From Alistipes senegalensis (GTDB taxonomy: Bacteria; Bacillota; Clostridia; Oscillospirales; Ruminococcaceae), in the NCBI GenBank assembly GCA_023665275.1, contig JAMPEF010000002.1:62001-126000 (forward strand): a stretch of 64,000 nucleotides of DNA, written 5' to 3'. The translations under genes and the position numbers were made by a program. How positions within the stretch are numbered: the stretch's first letter is position 1; every line of letters begins with the position of its first letter. Positions 54,501 through 63,071 of this stretch are shown in pieces. A model generated the notes under the pieces. The model was not told the origin of the DNA. It searched no databases and was given only the letters and a program-made list of their open reading frames with translations.

Positions 54501-55182
54501 CCGTACAGAGTTTGCACTGGAACAGAATGAACCTTACAGCGCATATATCATTGACTGGCTTATGCCTGATATGAACGGAATTGAACTTGTCCGCCGAATC
54601 CGTAAAGTAATAGGCGATATAGCACCAATTATCATACTTACAGCATATGACTGGACAGATATTGAAGAAGAGGCTAAGGAAGCCGGTGTTACAGCATTTT
54701 GTTCAAAACCGATTTTCTTCTCTGAACTGAGGGAAGTTCTGGCAGCACCTTATGAAGAGAAAGAAAATTCTGAAGAAACAAACACATCTGAACTCCGTTT
54801 CGACGGCAAAAAAATTCTTCTTGTAGAAGATAATGAACTGAATCAGGAGATTGCAAGAGCTATTTTAGAAAATGTGGGATTCATTATTGATACAGCTGAC
54901 GACGGAACAGTAGCTGTTGATATGATAAAAAATAAACCCTCAGATGCATATGACCTGATTCTTATGGATATTCAGATACCCATTATGAATGGTTATCAGG
55001 CTACAAAAGCCATTCGGGAATTAGATGACATCAAAAAGGCAGAAATTCCTATTGTGGCAATGACCGCAAATGCTTTTGAAGAAGACAGAGAAGAAGCTAT
55101 AAACGCCGGTATGAACGGACATATAGCAAAACCTATCAATATTGAAAAACTGATGGAAACTCTGAAAAATATTCTGAAATAG
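51517..55182 (+). CDS. Hybrid sensor histidine kinase with two periplasmic-type solute-binding domains and two receivers
   Basis: About 1221 residues in one chain. Signal/anchor helix (residues about 8-30), two tandem SBP_bac_3 domains outside the membrane (about 40-255, starting TVRAGIFGFEGYHMK, and 285-500, starting ITVTALGNREPYSY), a membrane helix (about 522-545), a PAS-like region (about 565-690), HisKA with phospho-accepting His in NNMSHDIRTPMNAIIGF, HATPase with DTGIGM and GTGLGL, then two receiver domains: ALVIDDDVNTCVSV...YIIDWLMPD and KILLVEDNELNQE...LILMDIQIP (phospho-Asp in DW and MD). No Hpt or DNA-binding domain is in the chain. It resembles BvgS/EvgS-type sensors and probably binds a small solute. 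AAGGAGGT precedes the ATG. It is divergent from the pectate lyase. Confidence 0.93.
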   Translation: MQAKNKAYLKIIVAFMMCLIFIMSSFITASAGEDSDNRTVRAGIFGFEGYHMKDEEGRLTGYGIEILNLFSQYSHLNFEYTGYDNSWSEMLDMLENGEIDVVTSVRRNSEREKKFSFSYPIGRNNTVLSVRIDNTQIHSSDYKTYDGMVVGQLAGSSQNQSLVKFAERKGFSYLTKEYNDTDTLTSALQNGEVDAILSSDLRKTENEKTLDIIEEDNFYAIVRKEDTELLNEINYAIEQMDLNEGDWQNVLFYQYYGPVYSSGLTFTEREKEYINKIVSGEKKITVTALGNREPYSYVENGELKGILPDYFGYIMELAGLPYEIVVPKDKEDYYNIANTNSVDIVIDNINPIPIMEDSIYRGFNTNIYMTTGMARVTRQDFIGDIRTVAVANTQSKALIVNELYGDVEFLNYPTREAAMQAVLDKKADAAYVYAYAAQLFVNNDITNSLYYSIANNMNTDFRMYVRDSTEHELVTILNKCIQQVPNDTLNQFVSKYTTYTVDNMNFLQYLQANPEIMLVISFIVALIICVVLILYLKGRWSAKLLNATEQANKEMGEQLAIVEALSHDYTNVFAVNAKTGTARIIKLEGYVTKGLKKDSVEEQPYTPILEQYIRDRVHPEDKQYLTEALSLDKVSENLGKNIEYTGSYRIQISEGIHHFQYTYVKVEESSSEQNGFILAGFRNIDEMIRREQEQKEVLAEALAQAQYANNAKTTFLNNMSHDIRTPMNAIIGFTSLAVTHIDNKSQVQDYLSKILTSSNHLLSLINDVLDMSRIESGKVKIEEKEVSLPDIMHDLKTIVQADVKSKQLEFYIDTLDVTNEMIICDKLRLNQVLLNILSNAMKYTKPGGMVSVRVIQTAEEQKNYASYEFRVKDTGIGMSPEFLKHVFEPFEREQTATVSGIQGTGLGLTITKNIVDMMGGTITVESEVGKGSEFTIKLRFRVVESPVKSQRLEHLADLRALVIDDDVNTCVSVSKMLSAIGMHPDWTTLGKEALIRTEFALEQNEPYSAYIIDWLMPDMNGIELVRRIRKVIGDIAPIIILTAYDWTDIEEEAKEAGVTAFCSKPIFFSELREVLAAPYEEKENSEETNTSELRFDGKKILLVEDNELNQEIARAILENVGFIIDTADDGTVAVDMIKNKPSDAYDLILMDIQIPIMNGYQATKAIRELDDIKKAEIPIVAMTANAFEEDREEAINAGMNGHIAKPINIEKLMETLKNILK

Positions 55183-55190
55183 TATAAACT

Positions 55191-55224
55191 AAAAATCCCC
55201 TGTCTGTACAGACGGGGGATTTTT
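55191..55224 (+). terminator. Intrinsic terminator after the hybrid kinase
   Basis: AAAAATCCCCTGTC/GACGGGGGATTTTT stem with a TGTACA loop; T-run included. Confidence 0.85.
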
Positions 55225-55282
55225 ACTGGTTTGTGAGTGTTTCGTCTTCCGTAACTGCTTCTATGTATACTGTCGTTCTTGA

Positions 55283-56530
55283 GGTTTACCCCCGCAGATG
55301 CGGGGAAAAGCATTAACACAAAACTTTTTGACGGTAAACCCTAGGATCACCCCCGCAGATGCGGGGAAAAGTATCATGTGCCAGCTGGCGTTCGGCAGAG
55401 TTAGGGATCACCCCCGCAGATGCGGGGAAAAGTATGAAGTGTGTTCGCATAGTCAGCCGTTTGTAGGATCACCCCCGCAGATGCGGGGAAAAGACCCGTG
55501 GACAAGTGTATACGGTTGTTGCTATTGGATCACCCCCGCAGATGCGGGGAAAAGTATGAAGTGTGTTCGCATAGTCAGCCGTTTGTAGGATCACCCCCGC
55601 AGATGCGGGGAAAAGCCGTTCTTATAACTTGTTGTTTGGCTTTTCTTAGGATCACCCCCGCAGATGCGGGGAAAAGCTCAGCTCTTCTATCGACAGGAAA
55701 AGGAGCATAGGATCACCCCCGCAGATGCGGGGAAAAGTGAAATACCATCAAGGTACAATGTCACTACATAGGATCACCCCCGCAGATGCGGGGAAAAGTT
55801 TCATGTGTAACAGTTGTGATATTCTTTCCAGGGATCACCCCCGCAGATGCGGGGAAAAGAGTGTATGTTTAGTTATTTCTGAGTAGTTAAAAGGATCACC
55901 CCCGCAGATGCGGGGAAAAGCTATCTGATTATTTTCCGTTTGTGGGTCTGATAGGATCACCCCCGCAGATGCGGGGAAAAGCTGTTTATAAACAGGACGG
56001 TACACCTTATTCAGGGATCACCCCCGCAGATGCGGGGAAAAGGCTCCGTCATAATAGATCGTTCCGTATTTTGAAGGATCACCCCCGCAGATGCGGGGAA
56101 AAGGAATTCAGTGAGCTGCATACTATAAAAGGGGAAGGATCACCCCCGCAGATGCGGGGAAAAGCAATTTCGCCGATTATTTCTGAATATTTTTTAAGGA
56201 TCACCCCCGCAGATGCGGGGAAAAGACAGCAATAGGACAAATAGAAGTGTCTATTGTAGGATCACCCCCGCAGATGCGGGGAAAAGTCTGCCGTTCATGC
56301 TATACAGGTGGTGATATAAGGATCACCCCCGCAGATGCGGGGAAAAGTTTACCTCTTGACAAATCGTCAGTTTTGTGATAGGATCACCCCCGCAGATGCG
56401 GGGAAAAGGAAAGCATAGTCAAAAATGCTGTCTTTAGCACGGGATCACCCCCGCAGATGCGGGGAAAAGTGGATTTCTTTCATACGGTCTGATTTCGGAT
56501 AGGGATCACCCCCGCAGATGCGGGGAAAAG
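55283..56530 (-). CRISPR. Type I-E CRISPR array: 21 repeats, 20 spacers of 33 nt
   Basis: 28-bp repeats read on the plus strand as GGATCACC...CCGCAGATGCGGGG...AAAAG, spaced exactly 61 bp apart (starts at 55283, 55344 and every 61 bp to 56503). On the minus strand the repeat is CTTTTCCCCGCATCTGCGGGG then GTGATCC: a CCCCGC/GCGGGG hairpin followed by a GUGAUCC tail, which is the usual I-E orientation and matches the cas operon strand. The repeat at 55283 differs at two bases (GGTTTACC for GGATCACC), as expected of the leader-distal last repeat. Spacers 3 (55433-55465) and 5 (55555-55587) are identical. Confidence 0.97.
55433..55587 (-). repeat. Duplicated spacer in the array
   Basis: The 33-nt spacer beginning TATGAAGTGTGTTCGC occurs twice (55433-55465 and 55555-55587), separated by two repeats and one other spacer. 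All other spacers appear distinct. Confidence 0.95.
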
Positions 56531-56574
56531 ACTAAAAAAGAAGCTAAAATTAGCGGTTTACATCAAACCGATTT
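56531..56574 (-). promoter_or_regulatory. Putative CRISPR leader / cas2 3' region
   Basis: Only 44 bp separate the cas2 stop from the first (leader-proximal) repeat. The minus strand has a CGGTTTGATGTAAACCG hairpin and a GCTAATTTTAGC palindrome followed by TTCTTTTTT. The palindrome plus T-run could end cas operon transcripts, and the leader signals for spacer insertion must lie here or inside cas2. Confidence 0.5.
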
Positions 56575-57444
56575 TTAAATTTCATTTAACTTCTCAAAAA
56601 TCCTGTAAGTTAATATACAATCATCGACTGCCCTGTGTTTTACCTCACAATTAATATCCAGATGTTCAGCAATTGCCGCCAGGCTGTATCTTGAAACACC
56701 ATTTAACTTTTTTCTTGATATTGTCATTGTATCTGCAAGTCTGTTCTTTATTGTTGAAAAGCCATTATTTTGGCATGCAATCTGAATAAATTGCATATCA
56801 AAATCAATATTATGTCCTACTAAAATATCACCTCCACAAAATTCAATAAATTGACGGAGAGCCTCACATGCTGGAAGACCGTCTTTTTCAATATCATCTG
56901 AAGTTATTCCCGTAAGCCTTGATATTTCTTCAGGAACAGGAATACCACATTGAACAAGCGTTGAAAATTTATTGACAATCTCACCATCTATGACAAGTAC
57001 CGCTCCGATTTCAATAATTTTATCCCGGGTTTTAAGACCTGTTGTTTCAATATCAATTACAACATATCTCCCATAATAATTTTCAGATTTCTTTTTAATC
57101 TGAGTAAGACGGGTTTTATGGTGGATTACAGCTTTTGAAGTTTCCTTATACTTTTTGTCATCAGAAAATGCAGTATTCCGACGCACAAGTTTTATGCCAT
57201 CAAAATCAACTGGTTCCCATGATGTATTATGTATGCGGAAATCTATTTTTTGTTCACCATTTGTAGAAAATGCCATTGAAGCCCGTCCGTTTTTTATATT
57301 CTCACATATTCTTTTCCATACTGCATCACGTATTCTTGAGTTAAGGTTTCCGACAAATACGCCTGTATCTATTTCAATAAGCCATTTTGTCAAATCGCCT
57401 CTTAATTTTGGCGGACAGTTAACTAATGTTATTACAACCATCAT
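56575..57444 (-). CDS. cas2: Cas2 fused to a DEDDh exonuclease
   Basis: 289 residues, about three times longer than Cas2 alone. Residues 1-90 are Cas2e (MVVITLVNCPPKLRGDLTKWL). Residues about 118-289 are a DnaQ-like 3'-5' exonuclease with all five DEDDh positions: VIDIETTGL (D, E), GHNIDFDMQF (D) and HRAVDD (H, D). In the Cas1-Cas2 integrase the fused exonuclease trims prespacer 3' ends in place of a host nuclease; such fusions are known from some other I-E systems. The start overlaps the cas1 stop (ATGATGG). Last gene of the cas operon, next to the array. Confidence 0.95.
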   Translation of the reverse strand: MMVVITLVNCPPKLRGDLTKWLIEIDTGVFVGNLNSRIRDAVWKRICENIKNGRASMAFSTNGEQKIDFRIHNTSWEPVDFDGIKLVRRNTAFSDDKKYKETSKAVIHHKTRLTQIKKKSENYYGRYVVIDIETTGLKTRDKIIEIGAVLVIDGEIVNKFSTLVQCGIPVPEEISRLTGITSDDIEKDGLPACEALRQFIEFCGGDILVGHNIDFDMQFIQIACQNNGFSTIKNRLADTMTISRKKLNGVSRYSLAAIAEHLDINCEVKHRAVDDCILTYRIFEKLNEI

Positions 57445-58379
57445 TCGTCTTCTCCTGTATCATATTGCTTTCCATAATCCACAAGTTTATTTTTATTATC
57501 CCAAAGATACATTGCTTTAACATCTGAATACTCGTTTTCAGCAGAAAGAAGAAATTTTATATCTTTTACCATTCTTTCAAGAAGTTTTGTTCTTACCATT
57601 TCATCTCTGATTCTGTGACGAATAATTCTGGCTATATCTTCTGTTTCCTGTGATGCAGTTTCAAAGGCAATGGGAATAGTTATTTCTGCTTTATATAAAT
57701 CTGCAATATCATAAACAAATGAACATTCATGCCCGACGTGTACAAATCCAAGTGCGGGAGAACAACCTATCGAACAGATAACAGCATGGGCAAGTCCGTA
57801 CAGACAGGCATTACCTGCTGAAAGAGCCTGATTTACAGGGTCGGAAGCAGTAAAGTTATTGTAATCATAATCTCTTCCGTTCCATGACAAACCCCACTTT
57901 TTTGATAAGTCTCTATAAATTTTTCGTATACGACTTCCCTCTCTGCCTCTGAGCTGCTGTAATGTCAGACCCGATACATCTTCATCTGGAAAACGAATAC
58001 TGTACATTTTTTTCACAACATCAAGGTGTTTTCTTTGATTTGAAACAAGTTCCGCTTGTTTTAAAATCAGTCTGGAGCTATGGGTAAGAGGACGTCCGCT
58101 GGCATAGTATCTTACACCATGTTCACCTATCCAGCAAACGCTTATACCTGAATCACCAATAAGTTCCATAGCCCTATGCGTTATATCCGTACCCGGACCA
58201 AGCAGAAGAACGGATATAACTCCGGAGGGAATATGTGTTATTCCTTTTTCGTCAATCATAGTTATTGCACTATCCTGACGATTTATTTTGCAATGTTCAA
58301 GATATAGAAATGTCAATCTGTCTGTTATCTGTGGAAGCTCCTGTATATCCGGTTTTATCATTCCTGCTGATTCTATCAT
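57441..58379 (-). CDS. cas1: Cas1e spacer integrase
   Basis: 312 residues. Integrates spacers at the leader-repeat junction with Cas2. The metal-binding catalytic residues are all present: Glu147 in LRGREGSRIR, His214 in GFVHVG, and Asp224 and Asp227 in FVYDIADLYK. The N-terminal beta-domain (HIPSGVISVLLLGPGTDITH) is standard for I-E. It lies 12 bp after cas6e and overlaps cas2 by 4 bp. Confidence 0.96.
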   Translation of the reverse strand: MIESAGMIKPDIQELPQITDRLTFLYLEHCKINRQDSAITMIDEKGITHIPSGVISVLLLGPGTDITHRAMELIGDSGISVCWIGEHGVRYYASGRPLTHSSRLILKQAELVSNQRKHLDVVKKMYSIRFPDEDVSGLTLQQLRGREGSRIRKIYRDLSKKWGLSWNGRDYDYNNFTASDPVNQALSAGNACLYGLAHAVICSIGCSPALGFVHVGHECSFVYDIADLYKAEITIPIAFETASQETEDIARIIRHRIRDEMVRTKLLERMVKDIKFLLSAENEYSDVKAMYLWDNKNKLVDYGKQYDTGEDE

Positions 58380-58391
58380 AACATATACCTG

Positions 58392-59009
58392 CTAAACTTT
58401 AATAATTGTAAGAAGTCCCATACCATAAGCCTTTTCTCTGCCGATTCCATTAATAAGGGCATTTCTGAATAAATCAGCGTCTGTAACTTCAAGTATTCCT
58501 TCATAAGTTACAGAAACAAATGATAATTTTCGTCTTTCTTTATAGAAAACAGATTTCCTGCTTTGAACTACATCAAAGGAATTATTTACAGAAAATCCAT
58601 TTTTTTCTGATATTTTAACAAGCCATTCTTTCTGAAATTCAATTGTTGTATGAGAAAAAACTTTTCCACGTTCTCCGTTTTCCCTTGGAAGTGATTTGGT
58701 AGGATTTGCAGTTAAACGGAACTTATATTTATTGCCTTTTCTTACTTTTGCAAGTAGCTTGTCATATGATTTTGTTTCAAATGAAAACTTATTCTTTGCG
58801 AATTGTGAACAGAATGACGAAAGTTCCGGTTTTGTCTCACTTAAAAGCAAGATATAAAGCTGTCCTCCGAGTTTATCAATACGCCATAAATTACGTTTTC
58901 TTTCACCAAGAAAAGAACTTTCTATTGCTCCATGAAAAATACTCAGGGAATTTAATGCTTTAAGCGTATTTCTGTTATACCTGTCAAGATGTATTCTTGA
59001 TAAAAACAT
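58392..59009 (-). CDS. cas6e: Cas6e crRNA endoribonuclease
   Basis: About 205 residues. A tandem RRM protein that cuts the repeat RNA at the base of its hairpin and stays on the crRNA 3' end in Cascade. MFLSRIHLDRYNRNTL and LSIFHGAIESSF (the catalytic-His region of I-E Cas6) open the chain, and a Gly-rich loop GIGREKAYGMGLLTI closes it. The ATG at 59009 (MFLSR) with GAGGTGA upstream is preferred over GTG 59018. It follows the cas5 stop by 5 bp. Confidence 0.93.
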   Translation of the reverse strand: MFLSRIHLDRYNRNTLKALNSLSIFHGAIESSFLGERKRNLWRIDKLGGQLYILLLSETKPELSSFCSQFAKNKFSFETKSYDKLLAKVRKGNKYKFRLTANPTKSLPRENGERGKVFSHTTIEFQKEWLVKISEKNGFSVNNSFDVVQSRKSVFYKERRKLSFVSVTYEGILEVTDADLFRNALINGIGREKAYGMGLLTIIKV

Positions 59010-59014
59010 ACATC

Positions 59015-59704
59015 TCACCTCAATTCTGACATAGCATCATGTTCAGTAGGTTTTATATCTGAACTTTTATCAATATACTCACAATCATTAATACTTCTCC
59101 AGCTGAATTTTCTGTAAACTGGATTGAATGAAACAGGAGCATCATGAATTAAATCGCCATCATTATCATTGCTTTCAATAATTATACGTAATTTACATTC
59201 GGATTCATCATATATGCGTTTCTGCCTCCATTCCTCCATAAGCCATTTTTCATTTTTCAATGAATTTATAAGCGTTGAATTACGCAAACCAAGAACAAGC
59301 GGCATAGTTGGCGGACATGAACGTCTTCCAAGAAACAGCGGAAAAGCCGGATTTTTTAATGCATTTTCAATATTATTTAGAAAGTCTTCATTATTGCTTT
59401 CAAGTCCGACAAGAAAAATGGCATCTGATAAATAATAGCGATTTGTTACATAAGGATTTTTAAATTTTTTATCCAAAGCAATTTGATAATCCCGAATAAG
59501 TTTACCTTCATGGTCGATTCTTACTCCGAATTTAAGTTTATTAAGTTCATCAAGAGAATCTTCACGTGAATATCCCATAGCAGCGGCAATCATACCAATA
59601 ACACCGCTTTTAGTGGGAAAATTCATTGTTCTGCGGACTTCAAATTTTGATTCGCACCCCCATGACTGTAGTGGTCCTGCAAGTCTAAGCAGCAATGTAG
59701 CCAT
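59015..59704 (-). CDS. cas5e: Cas5e Cascade subunit
   Basis: 229 residues. Starts with LLRLAGPLQSWGCESKFEVRRT, the family hallmark in which the 5' crRNA handle is held, then PTKSGVIGMIAAAMGYSRED. Cas5e caps the 5' end of the crRNA in Cascade. Its ATG overlaps the stop of cas7 by one base (TAATG). Confidence 0.95.
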   Translation of the reverse strand: MATLLLRLAGPLQSWGCESKFEVRRTMNFPTKSGVIGMIAAAMGYSREDSLDELNKLKFGVRIDHEGKLIRDYQIALDKKFKNPYVTNRYYLSDAIFLVGLESNNEDFLNNIENALKNPAFPLFLGRRSCPPTMPLVLGLRNSTLINSLKNEKWLMEEWRQKRIYDESECKLRIIIESNDNDGDLIHDAPVSFNPVYRKFSWRSINDCEYIDKSSDIKPTEHDAMSELR

Positions 59705-60768
59705 TAAACCACCTCATCAACAATATACTTATGTAATACATCAAGAAGCTGATTAAGATTAACTTTTTCAGCATCAATAAATGAATTTCTTCCGATTACA
59801 TAGCTTTTAACAGGACTTCCACAATAGTTATCATATATTTTTTCTGCATAATCAGAAAGTTCTGATATTGATTTTTCAGTATATCCTTTATAGCTGCTGA
59901 CAGGCTTTTCAAATGCTCCGCAAAGATTAACAGGCTGATTATTGCGGATAGTTACATATACCATATCCGGCAATGTACGGTTTGCATATGAATTTTGTTT
60001 ACCGGCTGGCATTGAACATATAAAGGATTCTGCAAATCCTTTTATTGCATCTGCTGTACTTTCTTTTCCCAATGTTTTTAACAAGTCGGTAATATTAACA
60101 GTAGCATATCTGTATAATGTAGCAGAATTAAATTCCATAGTTCCAAGATGCCCTGCTCCTGCATGATTTTCTTCAGAAAAATCATCAACAGCTGTAAAAT
60201 AATCATACTCGTTCTGAACAGCATGAGTTGAAATACTATGAGCAACCTGTGAAGCTGCATCTACATTAAGATTAACATCATCAGCCACCATTCTTCCGAA
60301 TAAAGCAATATCTACAGACGGTGAAGACTGTAAAGCCTCTTTATAAGCCTTTTTTTCCTTTTCGCCGTTTGCTATAAGCTGCGCAAGTTTTTCAGCCTGA
60401 ACTTTACTTATGAAAAATAATGCACCTGTAGTATTTCCCTTTTTTTCATTAACTTTTATTCCAGCGTTTACAAGAGCTTCTGAAGCAGATTTCTGTGCTT
60501 TTTCGTCAGTTATATCAGGAGATATTTTTTTAAGAGAATCTTCAATAAGTTTAACAGCATTTTTTGTACGGAAACCAAGTTTTTCATCACTGAAAATGTC
60601 AGTAAACATTGTTCTCATAGCGTGCTTCCATGACTGACTTGAAACTCTTGCACGATTAACTCCACCATAAAATGCGGTTTTTGGTCTGCCTGTATCATCT
60701 CTGTTCACACAGCTTGGAGGAACAGTCTGTATTATATGAAAATCAATATATAATCTTTCATTATTCAT
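59704..60768 (-). CDS. cas7e: Cas7e Cascade backbone subunit
   Basis: About 354 residues. YIDFHIIQTVPPSCVNRDDTGRPKTAFYGGVNRARVSSQSWKHAMR is the signature start of Cse4/CasC. Six copies form the Cascade backbone along the crRNA. GAGHLGTMEFNSATLYRYATVN is also conserved. The start ATG at 60768 (MNNERLYI) overlaps the end of cse2 by 8 bp. Confidence 0.96.
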   Translation of the reverse strand: MNNERLYIDFHIIQTVPPSCVNRDDTGRPKTAFYGGVNRARVSSQSWKHAMRTMFTDIFSDEKLGFRTKNAVKLIEDSLKKISPDITDEKAQKSASEALVNAGIKVNEKKGNTTGALFFISKVQAEKLAQLIANGEKEKKAYKEALQSSPSVDIALFGRMVADDVNLNVDAASQVAHSISTHAVQNEYDYFTAVDDFSEENHAGAGHLGTMEFNSATLYRYATVNITDLLKTLGKESTADAIKGFAESFICSMPAGKQNSYANRTLPDMVYVTIRNNQPVNLCGAFEKPVSSYKGYTEKSISELSDYAEKIYDNYCGSPVKSYVIGRNSFIDAEKVNLNQLLDVLHKYIVDEVV

Positions 60769-61339
60769 TATTATCATTCTCCTCTTTTTCCAATCTATTC
60801 AGTTTACCATAAAAATCACGTCCCCATGAAATTTTTATAGCTGAAGCCGTTTCCCGATTATGAAACATATAAAGTTCCTTTGCAAGTCTGGCATAATCAA
60901 GGGAAATATCATTACTTTTTAAAAGTTGTATAATTCCTCTGAGATGATATGCCAAATCTTCCGGCGAAACTGATGTTACCACAAGATTCAGACGGTTAGT
61001 TATTCTTTTTATATCATCATCTTTATCTTTTACAAGATGTGATGCAGCACGTCCTAATGACATACCTTCTTCATACATATTCTCTTCTTTACCCTGCTGG
61101 TGAAGTGCATAAAGTGTAAGGGCTGTATAAATTGCCCATTCAGCATATGATGCCTTGCCATATCCAATAAGAGTATCAGGAATTTCATCAAAGATAATTC
61201 CCCAAAGTTCTGGAATTTCTCCTGGTTCTTTACCAATTCCATGACGCAATTCAGCCATAATTGTATTATTTTTCTGCATATCAGAAAGATATTTAAGTTT
61301 TTTACAGGTATATTGATATACCTGCTCACTTCTGTTCAT
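60761..61339 (-). CDS. cse2: Cse2 Cascade small subunit
   Basis: About 192 residues, mainly helical. LRHGIGKEPGEIPELWGIIF and SLGRAASHL, with LRGIIQLLKS, match Cse2 (CasB), a dimer in Cascade that holds the displaced non-target DNA strand. The ATG at 61339 (MNRSEQVYQ) is preferred because AGGTGA lies eight bases before it. Overlaps the cas8e stop by 14 bp. Confidence 0.93.
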   Translation of the reverse strand: MNRSEQVYQYTCKKLKYLSDMQKNNTIMAELRHGIGKEPGEIPELWGIIFDEIPDTLIGYGKASYAEWAIYTALTLYALHQQGKEENMYEEGMSLGRAASHLVKDKDDDIKRITNRLNLVVTSVSPEDLAYHLRGIIQLLKSNDISLDYARLAKELYMFHNRETASAIKISWGRDFYGKLNRLEKEENDNNE

Positions 61340-62987
61340 TTTCATAATCACCTGCTTTACTGAAAATTTTATTTATCTTTGAGTGGAATATATTTAATGC
61401 AGCTGCTGAAGACAGTATTTCATTTGACTTTTTATCTTTTGAATCCTTAACATATTGCCCAAAAATTGCTGTACCACTTATTTGAGAAGTGAGTTCATTT
61501 CCAAGTCTTAATGCAATTTTTTTCAGTTTTGACTCAAGTTTCCCACGATATTCGTCCATGCAGCAATTTTCAGGGTTTAACCCTGCAAGCCATATTCTGA
61601 AATGATGGTCAATCATATCATAAAACTGAATTTTTGCGTTTTGTTCGCCTGACTGCTCAGTTTTACCGTCTTTATCTTTTCTTCCACAAGCATACTGGAG
61701 ATTTTTGTATAAAATATATATCTGTTTTGCAGCTTCATTGCATCTTTCAATTTCTTCACTTATACAGATTCTCCAATTAAAATTGATATTTGAAAGAAGA
61801 TGTGAATGAAATATCAGATTATCACTGACAACATCAATAACAGGTAATGAAGTAGCCTGTCCATAGTCATATATTACTGCTGACATAGTAATTTTTACCA
61901 TATAATCTTCATCAAGAATATTATTATCTATAAGAGTTTTTATCCATTTAATAATTCCGGGAGTCCGTTTATTATCATCATCACTTTGCTCTTCATTAAA
62001 TGCAGCTATATTATTAAATTCCTGCCATGCCATTTTTGAAGTATCATAAAGTCTGGGTTTGTATTTATCAACCTTTTTTTCCTGATAGCTTTTCCATAAT
62101 GTCATCTGTTCGGCAATGACATCATCTTCTTCAAAATAATCACCACCAAAAATATTATAACCACTAACCATACCGTTTTCCCTGCAAAGATAAACTCTCC
62201 TTGACTGCAATGAAAGCAAATCCGCCTGATTATCCGGAACACTTATAAGATTATTGAATCCATTTAAATTATTATCATTCTCCCATGACGGACGACTTTT
62301 ATATATACCATTTTCAGCATCACACACTGCATTATAATTTAACATAAGAGTTTCAAAAAGATTTTCTCCCTGAATGGCTATCAATGATAATTTTCCTACC
62401 CACGTTCTTTTAGGTACTTTCTTTTTTTCATCTTTTGCAGCAATATCATCAAAACAGTGTATATGCAAAAGCCATCTTGCCGCTTCAGAGTAAGTGATAT
62501 TAATGCTTTCCTTTTTTTTGTGCATTCTTTCTGAAAATAATCTCTTTTTATTTGCACTTTCAAATAATGAACCTATCATTTTCAGGGTAGAACAATAAGT
62601 ACATTTTCCATTTACCGCATTGGACTGATAAAAAGGAAAATTTTCATCAAACAGCCAGAAATGGTCATACCATTCTTCAAAATAACGTTTTATAGGTTTT
62701 TCCGGAATAAATCCGGATTTAAATATATCATTCCATTTTTCCAGATTACAATCATTGTCATAATTTGTTTCGTCATCACCGTTAATGTCATATCGTGAAA
62801 ATACTGTATGTATTATTGCAAGCAGAAATCTGAGTACAGCAAAATCCTGAGATTTTGTTTCACCGGCAAGACTTTTGTAATTATGTGCATTAAGAAACAA
62901 GTCTTTCAAACTTACTTCTTTTATCGTCATATCATTCATTCTTACACATATCCACGATTCATCAATAAGATTAAATTCACTTTCCAT
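61326..62987 (-). CDS. cas8e: Cas8e (Cse1) Cascade large subunit
   Basis: 553 residues. FNLIDESWICVRMND, then VLRFLLAIIHTVFSR, the Cys pair CTYCSTLKMIG (zinc-like) and a helical C-terminal bundle match Cse1/CasA. Cas8e recognises the PAM and recruits Cas3. It starts a tightly packed six-gene run to cas2; the spacing to cas3 is 84 bp. Confidence 0.93.
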   Translation of the reverse strand: MESEFNLIDESWICVRMNDMTIKEVSLKDLFLNAHNYKSLAGETKSQDFAVLRFLLAIIHTVFSRYDINGDDETNYDNDCNLEKWNDIFKSGFIPEKPIKRYFEEWYDHFWLFDENFPFYQSNAVNGKCTYCSTLKMIGSLFESANKKRLFSERMHKKKESINITYSEAARWLLHIHCFDDIAAKDEKKKVPKRTWVGKLSLIAIQGENLFETLMLNYNAVCDAENGIYKSRPSWENDNNLNGFNNLISVPDNQADLLSLQSRRVYLCRENGMVSGYNIFGGDYFEEDDVIAEQMTLWKSYQEKKVDKYKPRLYDTSKMAWQEFNNIAAFNEEQSDDDNKRTPGIIKWIKTLIDNNILDEDYMVKITMSAVIYDYGQATSLPVIDVVSDNLIFHSHLLSNINFNWRICISEEIERCNEAAKQIYILYKNLQYACGRKDKDGKTEQSGEQNAKIQFYDMIDHHFRIWLAGLNPENCCMDEYRGKLESKLKKIALRLGNELTSQISGTAIFGQYVKDSKDKKSNEILSSAAALNIFHSKINKIFSKAGDYENEQK

Positions 62988-63071
62988 AACTTACCATTAC
63001 TGAAAACTTACAAATATGCTACATTTCTTTTTCAATAACGGTTTTCACCTCACATTATTATAAAAATTCTA

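Noticed and set aside
55225-55282. CRISPR leader on the left side of the array
   Set aside because: Repeat polarity, the degenerate repeat at this end and the strand of the cas genes all indicate this is the leader-distal end.
55298-56235. Open frames across the array with repeated GSPPQMRGK or ITPADAGK
   Set aside because: They are translations of the CRISPR repeats, with a 61-bp period that changes frame, and have no ribosome sites.
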